The notes beneath the pieces are model-generated. The model had not been told where the DNA came from, searched no databases, and worked only from the letters and a program-made list of their open reading frames with translations. Both the position numbers and the translations under genes were made by a program. Positions 51,213-59,964 of a DNA stretch of 64,000 nt are shown one piece after another. This DNA comes from Sphaerisporangium melleum (GTDB lineage: Bacteria; Actinomycetota; Actinomycetes; Streptosporangiales; Streptosporangiaceae), in NCBI RefSeq assembly GCF_014646695.1, contig NZ_BMNT01000017.1, positions 116,739 to 180,738 of the forward strand, given 5' to 3'. The number at the start of each line of letters is the position of its first letter. Position 1 is the first letter of the stretch.

Positions 51213-53597
51213 ATGGATGATCACCTGCTCGGCTGGTTGACGACCCTCGATGAAGACCGGCTCGCACGCATCCTGGCCAACCGTCCCGACGCGATCGCCG
51301 CCCCCTGGCCGCGCCGTCTGGACACCCTGGCCCGGCGCCTGAGCGACACCTTCGCCGTCATGGAGGTCATGCGGGGCCTCCCGCTGCCCCCGTTGGAGAT
51401 CCTGCAGGCATGCCTGGTCATCGGTGATCGGGCCACCCCGGAGGAGCTGGCCCGCTTCCTCGGCGTGACCACGGCCGAGGTGCTCCCCTGGCTGGAGGAG
51501 CTCTACGACCACGCCCTCGCCTGGCCCGGCCCCGACGGCCGCCTGCGCCTGGCCGGCGCGGTCGCCCGATGGTGGACCGCGCCCTGCGGCCTCGGCGAGC
51601 CCCTCTCCTCCTACCTGGACTCCTGGACGCTGAACACCGAGGGCCTGCGCCGCGTGAGCCGCGACCTCGGCCTCAGCACGCAGGGCGGCAGGCGCCAGAT
51701 GATCGCCCGGGTCACCGCGGCGCTGTCGGACGCCGACCGGCTGGCCGGGCGGTTGCGCGACGCCCCCGACGGCACGGTCAGCCTGCTGGACGAGTTCGCC
51801 TGGGACGGGCCGGTGCGCGCCGTGGACGGCGGCCGCTTCGTCACCATCGGCACCCCGGAGAAGTGGGCCGCCGACCGCGGCCTGCTCTTCCGCCCCCAGT
51901 GGGACCTTGCCGAGATGCCGCGCGAGGTCGCGCTCGCGCTGCGCGGCCCCGACTACCACCCGCCGTTCACCCCCGAGCCGCCCGAGCCGGGCACGGTCCC
52001 CGTCGACCCCGAGGCCGTCGACCACCAGCTCTGCCTGGCCGCGCCGCACGCGGTCGACCGGGCCACCGCCCTGCTGGAGAACACCGACAAGACCCCGCTC
52101 CCCCTGCTCAAGGGCGGCGGCGTCGGCGTCCGCGAGACGCGCCGCCTGGCCAAGGAGACCGGCTGCACCGAGGAGGAGACCCGGCTGCTGCTGGAGGCGT
52201 GCGCCGTGGCCCGGCTGCTCGCCTGGGACGAGACCTCCGGCGGCCTGGTGCCGACCAAGCGGTTCGACGCCTGGCGGCTGGAGGAGGCCCCGGCGCGGCT
52301 GCGTACGCTGCTCGCCGCCTGGTGGCGCATGGAACGCTCGTCGCTGCGGCGCGTCGCCGGCCGCTACCCGACCCTGCTGGGGGACGACCCCGCCGGGGAG
52401 ACGGTGGCGCGCATCCGCTGGGCGGTGCTGACCACCCTCGCCACGCTCCCGCCGGACGCCGCGTTCGCGAGCCTGCCCGAGCTGGTGCAGGCCGTGCACT
52501 GGCGCTCCCCGCTGCTCGACCGCGACCTGCTGGCCGAGTGCGGCCCGGCCGTGCTGGCCGAGGCACGGCTGCTCGGCCTGGTGGCCTCCGACACCCTGAC
52601 CACGCTCGGCCGCGCCCTGGCCGCGCTCGGCGGAGGCTGCGCCGGGGACGAGCAGGACGAGACCGTGCCGGAGGTCGAGCGCGACCCCGGCCTGATGGAG
52701 GCGTCGGTGCACGCGCTGTCGGCCGCGCAGCGCACCGCGCTGTTCGGTGCCGACCTGACCGCCGTCGTCACCGGCCCGCCCGCCGCCGAGCTGGCCGGCC
52801 TGCTCGACCGCGCCGCCGACCGCGAGTCGCGGGGCACGGCGTCGGTGTGGCGGTTCAGCCCGGCGAGCGTGCGCCGCGCCCTGGACGCCGGGTACACCGC
52901 CGACTCGCTGCTGGAGGAGCTGCGCGCCGCGGGTGCCGTCCCCCAGGCGCTCGGCTACCTGGTCAGGGACGTCGCCCGCCGGTACGGCGAGGTGACCGTG
53001 ACCACGGTGGGCTGCATCATCCAGGGCTCCGACCCCGGCCTGCTCGCCGAGATCGCGGCGCATCGCCGCCTGGCCCGCCTCGGGCTGCGGCTGCTCGCGC
53101 CGACCGTGCTGGCCGGCGGCGCCCCCGCCGACCGGACGCTGGCCGCGCTGCGCGACGCCGGGTACGCCCCTGTGCCGGTGGACGACACCGGCGAGATCTC
53201 GGTACGGCGCGAGCCGCAGGGCGGGCGGCTCATCCTGCTGCCCGGGGGGCGGGTGGCCGAGCTGGAGGAGCCGCCGCCCGTGCACCTGCCCGAGCCCACG
53301 CCGGACCCGCGCGAGCACGCGCGCAGGCTCGCCCTGACCGGGCGGGAAGAGGTTCAGGCCGGGCAGACGTGGGCGGTGATCGGCCGGATGGCCACCCGCC
53401 TGCCCACGGCCCAGCAGTCGCTGCTCGGCTTCGTCGTCGACCGGGGCGTGCGCGCGCTCATCACCCTGTCCGACGGGCTGACCGCCACGATCAGCCATGG
53501 TGAGCTGCGGCGCGGCGTCCTGGACGCCTGGTGCGAGGAGGCCGGCGACTACCTGGAGTTCCCGCTCGCGGAGATCGCCTCGGTCACCAGCGGGTAG
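51213..53597 (+). CDS. Helicase-associated protein (XPB/Ssl2-like, Helicase_C_3 domain)
   Basis: This 794-residue protein starts at ATG 51213 (GTG 51210 adjacent). Helical winged-helix-like repeats fill the first 550 residues (LDEDRLARILANRPDAIAAP, LPPLEILQACLVIGDRATPE, GGRRQMIARVTAALSDADRL). The Helicase_C_3 region follows with VWRFSPASVRRALDAGYTAD and VTVTTVGCIIQGSDPGLLAE. There is no Walker motif, so it is not itself an ATPase. Mycobacterial relatives are conserved, often near the XPB helicase gene; none is visible here. A role in DNA repair or transcription is inferred from the domain name only. A 13-bp hairpin follows immediately. Confidence 0.87.
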   Translation: MDDHLLGWLTTLDEDRLARILANRPDAIAAPWPRRLDTLARRLSDTFAVMEVMRGLPLPPLEILQACLVIGDRATPEELARFLGVTTAEVLPWLEELYDHALAWPGPDGRLRLAGAVARWWTAPCGLGEPLSSYLDSWTLNTEGLRRVSRDLGLSTQGGRRQMIARVTAALSDADRLAGRLRDAPDGTVSLLDEFAWDGPVRAVDGGRFVTIGTPEKWAADRGLLFRPQWDLAEMPREVALALRGPDYHPPFTPEPPEPGTVPVDPEAVDHQLCLAAPHAVDRATALLENTDKTPLPLLKGGGVGVRETRRLAKETGCTEEETRLLLEACAVARLLAWDETSGGLVPTKRFDAWRLEEAPARLRTLLAAWWRMERSSLRRVAGRYPTLLGDDPAGETVARIRWAVLTTLATLPPDAAFASLPELVQAVHWRSPLLDRDLLAECGPAVLAEARLLGLVASDTLTTLGRALAALGGGCAGDEQDETVPEVERDPGLMEASVHALSAAQRTALFGADLTAVVTGPPAAELAGLLDRAADRESRGTASVWRFSPASVRRALDAGYTADSLLEELRAAGAVPQALGYLVRDVARRYGEVTVTTVGCIIQGSDPGLLAEIAAHRRLARLGLRLLAPTVLAGGAPADRTLAALRDAGYAPVPVDDTGEISVRREPQGGRLILLPGGRVAELEEPPPVHLPEPTPDPREHARRLALTGREEVQAGQTWAVIGRMATRLPTAQQSLLGFVVDRGVRALITLSDGLTATISHGELRRGVLDAWCEEAGDYLEFPLAEIASVTSG

Positions 53598-53624
53598 GCT
53601 TGCCGGTGATGATCACCGGCAAGC
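53598..53624 (+). terminator. 13-bp hairpin directly after the helicase-associated gene
   Basis: gcttgccggtgat (53598-53610) and atcaccggcaagc (53612-53624) are exact reverse complements around a single g. It begins at the base after the stop codon. Confidence 0.75.
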
Positions 53625-53748
53625 GGCCACGGGGAGATGGCCGCCGACCTGGCTCTTCTCCCCCTTCGCGCATGAGTGCGCACTATGCGGGAAGCCTCCG
53701 CCACACGGCGCTTCCCGCCGTGCCGACGGCCGAAGTGGGGGCGAGGAC

Positions 53749-53970
53749 ATGAGCTCGCTGAAGCACGACCGCTCCGCGTCCCTGGCGGGCGGGCCGGCAG
53801 GGCACCCGGACGGGCGGGGCACCCAGGTGCGCAGCCGGCTGCTGCGCACGTTCGGGGACCTCACCTCGCGGGTGCATCTGCGCCACCAGTGGCTCACCGT
53901 GGAGACCATCGGCCACGTGGTCACCCAGCGCTGCGCCACCTGCCGGCGCACCCGCGTGCGGATCCGCTAG
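53749..53970 (+). CDS. Small protein with C-terminal CxxC motif
   Basis: This 73-residue protein starts at ATG 53749 after GGCGAGGAC. The C-terminal half RVHLRHQWLTVETIGHVVTQ followed by RCATCRRTRVRIR resembles a half zinc-finger (one CxxC plus His). No partner gene was recognised. A short basic, zinc-binding regulatory peptide is one possibility. Confidence is limited by size. Confidence 0.5.
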   Translation: MSSLKHDRSASLAGGPAGHPDGRGTQVRSRLLRTFGDLTSRVHLRHQWLTVETIGHVVTQRCATCRRTRVRIR

Positions 53971-54001
53971 CGCACAGGGGTGCCGTGCCCGGCACGCCGG
54001 G

Positions 54002-56644
54002 TCACGGGGTGAGGGTGAGGGTGTCCACGGCGTCGGCGCGGACGGCGGGCTCGGTCTGCCGCATCGGGACGGTGCCGCCGCCGGCCCACAGCTCGGCCTG
54101 GTCGGCGTAGGTCGCGTGGAAGGCGTGCCCGGACGCGCCGGTGAGGTTGATCCAGCGCGAACGGTCCAGGTCGGCGAGGTCCACGACCATGCGCATCGAG
54201 GGCACCCAGTCCACCTGGTAGCCCTCGGTCGCGTCCCAGCCCGTCGCGTCCACCGCGTCCTTACCGCCGCCGAGCCGCAGCGGGCCCCGGTTGAACAGCC
54301 ACTCGACCGGCGCGATGCCCGAGGTGCCGAACGTCTCGTTGGTCAGCTCCAGCGTGTGCAGGTCGCCCCACCGCCAGGCCCGGGGGTCCTCGCCCAGCGC
54401 GGCGCGCAGCTCGGCGGACGCGTCGCGCATCGCCGCCACCAGCATCTCGTCCCGGGTCTCGGCCTTGTCCTTGGTGCGCACGTCGTCCCACCACGGGTCG
54501 CCGGGGCGGTCCAGCAGTGGGCGCACCACCTCGTACCAGCGGTCGCCGCCGCCCGGCCGGCCGCCCTCGGGCAGCTCGTCGTCGAAGGTGCGCTGGAGCA
54601 GGTGGCGCCAGACGGCGTTGAAGTACGCGGCGGGCGCCGAGTCGCGGCCCTGGGTGAAGTCCCAGCCGGACAGCAGTTCCCGCGCCTGCGGGACGCCTGC
54701 CCCGGCACGCAGCAGGTGCGGCACCAGCAGCGGCGCCAGGCCGTTGGCGGAGTCCATCTGGATGTCGGACATGGCCTGCGCCGTGATGCCGCCCGTGGCG
54801 AGCGCCTGCCTGACGCGGTCGGTGATGCGCTGCGAACGGTAGCCGTAGGACCAGTCGGCGGTGAGGAAGCGGCCGTAGGAGGGGCCGATGGCGGCGTTGT
54901 TCGCCGTGACGATGTACCCCTCGGGCGGGTTGTACACGGTCGGGAGCTCGTCGAACGGGATGAAGCCCGTCCACTCCTCCTTGTCGGTCCAGCCACGCGC
55001 CGGCCACTGTCCCTGCCCGTTCTCCCCCTTCGAGCGGATGGGAATGCGCCCGGGCGCCTGGTAGCCGATGTTCCCCTCGACGTCGGCGTAGACCATGTTC
55101 TGCGCGGGCGCCTCGAAGAACGACGCGGCCCGGCGGAAGTCGTCGAAGTTCGCGGCGGTGTCCAGCAGCAGCAGGGCGTCGGCGGTGCGTCCCGGGTCGA
55201 GCGCGGTCCAGCGCAGCGCCACTTCCAGGTCGTGCCCGCCGGCCCGCAGCCGGCCGTTGTCGGCGGAGGCGGCGGGCTCACCGGCGTGCGCCGCGGCGCC
55301 CGGCAGGGCCTTGCCCGCGCTCCCGAGCACGCCGGAGACGATCGGGCCGTGCCGGGTGGCGCGGACGGTCAGCCGTTCCGGTGCCCGTCCGGCGACCTTG
55401 ATCTCCTCGGTGCGGACCTCCATCGGCCGCCAGGCGTCCCCCACCTGGTAGGTGTCCCCCTTGGTCCGCTCCAGGTACAGGTCGGTGACGTCCGGGCCGA
55501 GGTTGGTGAACCCCCAGGCGACCCGGTCGTTGTGCCCGATCACCACGCCGGGCAGCCCGGAGAAGGTGTAGCCGACGACGTCGTAGGGGCAGGCCGCCGA
55601 CTTCGCCCGGCAGTGCAGGCCGGCCTGGTACCAGATGGAGGGGATGCGCGGCCCGAGATGCGGGTCGTTGGCCAGCAGCGGCTTGCCGGTGCCGGTGTGC
55701 GCGCCGCCGACCACCCAGGAGTTCGAGCCGATGCCCGCCCGGTCGGTCCCGCCGGTGCCGAGCGGCGAGGGGACCGCGCGCAGCGTGCGCGCCACCGCCG
55801 CCAGTGCCCGTGCCTCTCCGGGGACCGCGGTGGGCTTAGCGGGCGCGGACGCCGTGGCACCGGGAACGGCGGTCGTGGCGGTGGCGCCGGTCGAGGGCGC
55901 GGAGAAGCGGCCGTCACGGATGGCCCCGGCGGTCACGATGGGCCGGTGCCGGTCGTAGGGGTAGCCGGGGAAGAGCTGCGCCACCCGCTCGGCGGGCACG
56001 ACGGACGCGTCCAGTGCGCGCTCCAGCTCGTCGTCCATGTTGGAGCGCAGGTCCCAGGCCATCGCCTTGAGCCAGGCCAGCGAATCGGCGGGCACCCAGG
56101 GCTCGGGGGCGTAGGAGCCGTTGGTGAGCTTCAGCACGGCGTACTCCAGGCTCCGCTCGGCGAAGCCGTCGTGCTGCCGCATCCAGGCGTTCACGCCATC
56201 GGCGTAGTCGCTCAGCGCCTGCCGGGTGCGCGGGTCGAGCAGCGCCAGCTCCCGCTCGGCCGTGCGCCGCCAGCCGAGGGTGCGCACCACCTTGTCGACC
56301 TCCAGCGTGGAGGCGCCGAACAGCTCCGAGAGCCGGCCCGCGGTGGTCTTGCGCCGGAAGTCCATCTCCCAGAACCGGTCCTGGGCGTGTACGTACCCCT
56401 GCGCCATGAACAGGTCGCGCGGGGTGCTCGCGTAGATCTGCGGGATGCCGTTCCGGTCGCGCAGCACGGTCACCTCGGCGCTCAGCCCCGGCAGCCGCAC
56501 GCTGCCGTCGACCTGCGGGAACGATCGGCGCACCGTCCAGACGCCGGCCGCGGCGAGCAGCAGCGCGAGCACGAGCAGCGCGGTGAGGAGGCGGGCCGCC
56601 CAGCGGAACGGACGGGACAGGCGAGCGAAGGGGGCGAGCCGCAC
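54002..56644 (-). CDS. Penicillin-acylase-family (Ntn) hydrolase
   Basis: This 880-residue precursor starts at GTG 56644 with an uncleaved-type signal anchor (LLTALLVLALLLAAAGVWTV). The order is the alpha-chain-like region (VTVLRDRNGIPQIYASTPRD, AQGYVHAQDRFWEMDFRRKT), a Thr/Ala-rich spacer (about 245-275), then the self-cleavage site GIGSNSWVV with Ser307 as the predicted N-terminal nucleophile of the beta chain and NDPHLGPRIPSIWYQAGLHC downstream. The family hydrolyses amide bonds of penicillins, acyl-homoserine lactones or cyclic lipopeptides. The substrate here is unknown. It acts outside the membrane. The autocatalytic residues appear complete. Confidence 0.93.
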   Translation of the reverse strand: MRLAPFARLSRPFRWAARLLTALLVLALLLAAAGVWTVRRSFPQVDGSVRLPGLSAEVTVLRDRNGIPQIYASTPRDLFMAQGYVHAQDRFWEMDFRRKTTAGRLSELFGASTLEVDKVVRTLGWRRTAERELALLDPRTRQALSDYADGVNAWMRQHDGFAERSLEYAVLKLTNGSYAPEPWVPADSLAWLKAMAWDLRSNMDDELERALDASVVPAERVAQLFPGYPYDRHRPIVTAGAIRDGRFSAPSTGATATTAVPGATASAPAKPTAVPGEARALAAVARTLRAVPSPLGTGGTDRAGIGSNSWVVGGAHTGTGKPLLANDPHLGPRIPSIWYQAGLHCRAKSAACPYDVVGYTFSGLPGVVIGHNDRVAWGFTNLGPDVTDLYLERTKGDTYQVGDAWRPMEVRTEEIKVAGRAPERLTVRATRHGPIVSGVLGSAGKALPGAAAHAGEPAASADNGRLRAGGHDLEVALRWTALDPGRTADALLLLDTAANFDDFRRAASFFEAPAQNMVYADVEGNIGYQAPGRIPIRSKGENGQGQWPARGWTDKEEWTGFIPFDELPTVYNPPEGYIVTANNAAIGPSYGRFLTADWSYGYRSQRITDRVRQALATGGITAQAMSDIQMDSANGLAPLLVPHLLRAGAGVPQARELLSGWDFTQGRDSAPAAYFNAVWRHLLQRTFDDELPEGGRPGGGDRWYEVVRPLLDRPGDPWWDDVRTKDKAETRDEMLVAAMRDASAELRAALGEDPRAWRWGDLHTLELTNETFGTSGIAPVEWLFNRGPLRLGGGKDAVDATGWDATEGYQVDWVPSMRMVVDLADLDRSRWINLTGASGHAFHATYADQAELWAGGGTVPMRQTEPAVRADAVDTLTLTP

Positions 56645-56862
56645 GTAACAGACCTCTCAGGAGCGAAAGCGCACCTGACAGTATGGAACCGCCGGACGGT
56701 GCGGTCGATCACCGTACGGCCGCTGATCGGTCACGGCCCGCGCTCCCTGTCACGCGCGGCCATCACGTCCGCTGCTCGCCGCGACACGGCCATCGGAGCC
56801 GCCGAGGAGGCCGTCCCTCGGCGCGGCGGACGGCCGGCGCGGGGCCGTCGGGTGCGGGCGGC

Positions 56863-57681
56863 TCAGGGGGCGGGTTTGCGGGCGACGCCGCCGACCAGCC
56901 AGAACTTCTCGGCATTGTGCGTGCTCAGCGGGTTGTCCGGACGCCACTGCCGGACGTAGACCAGGCCGGGCTCGACCAGCTCCATGCCGTCGAAGAAGCG
57001 GAGCACCTGAGCGCGCTTGCGCGAGGCGTCCTCGGGACGGCCGAGCACCCGCCGGTAGATCTCGACGATCGGGCCGGCCACCTCGGGCCGCGAGTCGAAC
57101 ACCGCGTGCACGATCGTCAGATGGCTGCCCACCGCCAGCAGGTCGCGCAGCCGGGCGACCTGCTTGTAGGGGTCGTCGTCGTCGGGGATGAACTGCAGGG
57201 CGCTCGGCACCATGACCCCGATCGGGCGCGAGACGTCGAGGACCCGCCGCAGCCCGGGGTCGGCCAGCAGCTCGTCCGGGTGCATGATGTCGCCCTCGGT
57301 CACCCCGGTGCCCGGGTCGGTGGCGAGCAGCGCCCGCGAGTGCGAGAGCACCACCGAGTCGTCGGAGACGTAGACGACGCGCGCGTCGGGGGCGAGCGAG
57401 CGGGCGATCTGGTGGGTGTTGTGGTCGGCCGGGATGCCCGCGCCGATGTTGAGGAACTGCGTGACGCCCTGTTCGACCAGGTAGCGGACCACTCGGGCGT
57501 GGAACTGGTGGCTTTCCCGCGCCATCACCCGGACCTCCGGGGCGACGGCGATGATCGCCTCGGCGGCCTCCCGGTCGGCGGCGAAGTTGTCCTTGCCGCC
57601 GAGGAAGTAGTTGGCGATGCGGGCGTGGTTCGGCGCGGTGATGTCGAGCGCCGCGCGCATGCGCCGTGCTTCCTCGGTCAC
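56863..57681 (-). CDS. SAM-dependent methyltransferase, DUF574 family
   Basis: This 272-residue protein starts at GTG 57681. Family marks: APNHARIANYFLGGKDNFAA at the N-terminus, QFLNIGAGIPADHNTHQIAR for the SAM-binding loop, VVYVSDDSVVLSHSRALLAT and GVMVPSALQFIPDDDDPYKQ. These proteins are abundant in actinomycetes, usually with unknown substrates, and often neighbour XRE/DUF397 genes. The gene lies downstream of no obvious operon partner. Confidence 0.93.
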   Translation of the reverse strand: MTEEARRMRAALDITAPNHARIANYFLGGKDNFAADREAAEAIIAVAPEVRVMARESHQFHARVVRYLVEQGVTQFLNIGAGIPADHNTHQIARSLAPDARVVYVSDDSVVLSHSRALLATDPGTGVTEGDIMHPDELLADPGLRRVLDVSRPIGVMVPSALQFIPDDDDPYKQVARLRDLLAVGSHLTIVHAVFDSRPEVAGPIVEIYRRVLGRPEDASRKRAQVLRFFDGMELVEPGLVYVRQWRPDNPLSTHNAEKFWLVGGVARKPAP

Positions 57682-57849
57682 CGTCCACCTCCCATGCCGC
57701 CGACGCGCCTGCCCGGGTCACCGGGCCACGGCGACCGCCAGAGGTACCGGATCGCACTCTGGCTGCCCCGGGAACCACGATATAGGCCTCACGCCCACAC
57801 GTTCGGCCGACTTCCCGGTGAAACAGGCGCCACATGGGTTAATTCGGAG

Positions 57850-58422
57850 TTACGCCGCGCCGAACGCCTCGACGCCGACCGCGGTGAACCGCGTCTCGAA
57901 GCCGTCGCCGACCGGCGCCGCGCACATCACACCCGCCAGCGCCGGGACGCCCGGCGGGAAGTACGCCAGGCGCAGCATGACGGTCGGCTCCGCGCCGTCG
58001 AGCCCGTACCGCACGGTCACGGTGTCGCCCTCGCGGGTCAGCTCGATGCGGATGGACTCCACCGGCCCGGCCACCGGGGTGACCGACCAGTCGGAGAAAC
58101 CCCGGGTGACCACGGTGCTGAGGTTGATCCGGCCGTCGACGAACTCGACGCCCGCCTTGATCCAGTTCTCCTCGTCGATGCGCAGCGCGGCGCCCGCCTG
58201 GTCGTACTGCTCGGCGTAGCCGGCCTCCAAGGTGGCGGCCACCCGCAGGTCGCCGGGCAGTGTCCGGCCGAAGAGGTGCGCGGTGTCGTAGCTGTACCCG
58301 TAGTGGGTGACCCGCCACAGGTCGGTGCGCGCGTCCGCGGTCACCCGCAATGTCCCCGCCGGGTCCGCCGACCACTTCGCGGGCTCGTTGATCCACTGCC
58401 AGTCGCTGAAATCTGCGGTCAT
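57850..58422 (-). CDS. DUF1349 protein (concanavalin-like fold)
   Basis: This 190-residue protein starts at ATG 58422 after GGCAGGAGGGG, an excellent site. DUF1349 pattern: WINEPAKWSADPAGTLRVTA, TDLWRVTHYGYSYDTAHLFG, then AEQYDQAGAALRIDEENWIK and VEFVDGRINLSTVVTRGFSD. The fold is a lectin/glucanase-like jelly roll; YeaB-type relatives bind carbohydrate. No signal peptide is present, so it is cytoplasmic. It is divergent from the GroES-like gene. Confidence 0.9.
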   Translation of the reverse strand: MTADFSDWQWINEPAKWSADPAGTLRVTADARTDLWRVTHYGYSYDTAHLFGRTLPGDLRVAATLEAGYAEQYDQAGAALRIDEENWIKAGVEFVDGRINLSTVVTRGFSDWSVTPVAGPVESIRIELTREGDTVTVRYGLDGAEPTVMLRLAYFPPGVPALAGVMCAAPVGDGFETRFTAVGVEAFGAA

Positions 58423-58527
58423 CACCCCTCCTGCCGCCACCTTATCGATCACCGGTGAGAGAGCGCTCCCGGAGCACCCCGCACGCAGGAGGTCACTCTT
58501 CGCGCGCGCTCGGCATAAGCTTCGGGT

Positions 58528-58848
58528 GTGGCTGACCCCAAGTTCGAGATACAGATGCTCCACGACCGCGTCATGGTGAAGGTCGAGGCGGAGTCCGAGG
58601 AGCGCCGCAGCTCGGCGGGCATCGTCATCCCCGCCACCGTCAAGATGGCCAACCGCCTCATCTGGGGCGAGGTGTGCGGTGCCGGGTCGAGCGCCCGCCT
58701 GGTCAAGGTGGGCGACAAGGTGCTGTTCAACGCCGAGGACCAGTACGAGGTCGAGGTGCACGGCCAGGTCTACCTGGTCATGCGCGAGCGTGACCTGCAC
58801 GCCATCGCCACCCAGCAGACCGAGCAGGGCACCGGCCTGTACCTGTAA
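58528..58848 (+). CDS. Orphan GroES-like co-chaperonin
   Basis: This 106-residue Cpn10 protein has IQMLHDRVMVKVEAESEERR, SSAGIVIPATVKMANRLIWG for the mobile-loop/roof region, GDKVLFNAEDQYEVEVHGQV and YLVMRERDLHAI. The start is GTG 58528. No groEL gene is adjacent, unlike the canonical groES-groEL operon, and the loop is altered. It is likely a diverged paralogue with its own client or regulatory role. Confidence 0.85.
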   Translation: MADPKFEIQMLHDRVMVKVEAESEERRSSAGIVIPATVKMANRLIWGEVCGAGSSARLVKVGDKVLFNAEDQYEVEVHGQVYLVMRERDLHAIATQQTEQGTGLYL

Positions 58849-58941
58849 GTCCCGCGCTCGCCGCCGCCCTCTCGTCTCCCCGCCCACCGGCCCCGCGCCG
58901 CGCCGGGGGCGGCCCTGCCCGGGTTCCGCGACCGGCGGATG

Positions 58942-59775
58942 TCAGCCGAGCGGGTTCAGGCAGTTGATCCCGCCGCGCGGCGCGCCCAGCTCGTCGAGCA
59001 CCAGCCGCTGCACCACCGGGTCGAAGATCACCCCGAGGTGGGCGCTGAAGTCCAGCGGGCAGACGTCCTGCAGCCGCACGTTCCGCACGCCCGCGCCACT
59101 GAGGTAGCCGGAGGTGTAGGGCGTGACGACCTCGTCGTAGCGCGTGACGATGACCGCGTACTCCACACCCGGCACGGTGTCGCCGCCGGAGTTGAGCGCG
59201 GTCAGGAACGCCGACCCCGCGAGTTGCTGCCCGCAGGCCGGGCACGCGTCGGTGATCGGCCCGGTGAGGCCGAGCAGGTCGCCGAGCGTCGCCAGGCCGC
59301 TGAGCGTGGTGCCGTGGTTGGACGGCGCGAGGGCGACCAGCTTGCGCACCTTCGCCGCCCCGCCGAGGAACTTCAGGTAGTGGCGCGGCATCATGCCGCC
59401 CTGCGAGTGGCCGACGAGGTCCACCTCGGCGGCTCCGGTGGCGGCGAGCACCCGGTCGACGAAGGCGGACAGCTGCTGGGCGGAGCGGGCGATGTCCCCG
59501 GTGCCCTGGATGAGCGCGCCCTCCCCGCCGCCGTAGTTCAGCGCGAACACGCAGTATCCCGCGCGCTTGAGCACCGGCGAGATCGCGGGCCAGTTCACCG
59601 CCATGGAGGCGAAGGTGCCGTGGACCAGGACCACCGGGCGCGGGTGGGCGGCAGGCGGGCGGCAGGTCCAGTCGTTCGCTCCCTGCGGAGAGGTCTCGGC
59701 GTGCGCGGTCCCGGTGAGGAGCGAGGACAGCAGCACCGCGCCGGCGAGCACCGGGAGGACGAACCGAAAGCGCAT
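58942..59775 (-). CDS. Secreted triacylglycerol lipase / esterase (alpha/beta hydrolase)
   Basis: This 277-residue precursor starts at ATG 59775 with a signal peptide of 26 residues (RFRFVLPVLAGAVLLSSLLT, cleavage after AHA). The mature chain is a class 2 lipase: oxyanion HGTFASMAVNW, nucleophile Ser124 in GHSQGG, acid Asp214 in TRYDEVVTPY and His246 in FSAHLGV. Cysteine pairs (Cys38/Cys75, Cys178/Cys181, Cys239/Cys272) suggest disulfides fitting an exported enzyme. It is a single gene, convergent with the GroES-like gene. Confidence 0.92.
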   Translation of the reverse strand: MRFRFVLPVLAGAVLLSSLLTGTAHAETSPQGANDWTCRPPAAHPRPVVLVHGTFASMAVNWPAISPVLKRAGYCVFALNYGGGEGALIQGTGDIARSAQQLSAFVDRVLAATGAAEVDLVGHSQGGMMPRHYLKFLGGAAKVRKLVALAPSNHGTTLSGLATLGDLLGLTGPITDACPACGQQLAGSAFLTALNSGGDTVPGVEYAVIVTRYDEVVTPYTSGYLSGAGVRNVRLQDVCPLDFSAHLGVIFDPVVQRLVLDELGAPRGGINCLNPLG

Positions 59776-59964
59776 TTCCTTTTCCGCCTTCCGCCGATCG
59801 GCGAGGGGGCACGCCTGATCGGCAGAACGGTATTTCCGGAACCGGCCTGCTGACTTGGTCCAGGACAATGAAAGAAATCCGGGCCGCTGTCCGCGGATGA
59901 CAAAACCGCGCATCAGGCACGGCGAAGAGAACTCCTGGCTCTCCCCGGGACGGTTTCCCGGGTT

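Noticed and set aside
54116..56959. Very long rightward open frame opposite the penicillin-acylase-family gene
   Set aside because: It is an antisense shadow produced by GC bias; its composition is repetitive Gly/Arg/Val/His and the minus-strand gene has full family motifs.
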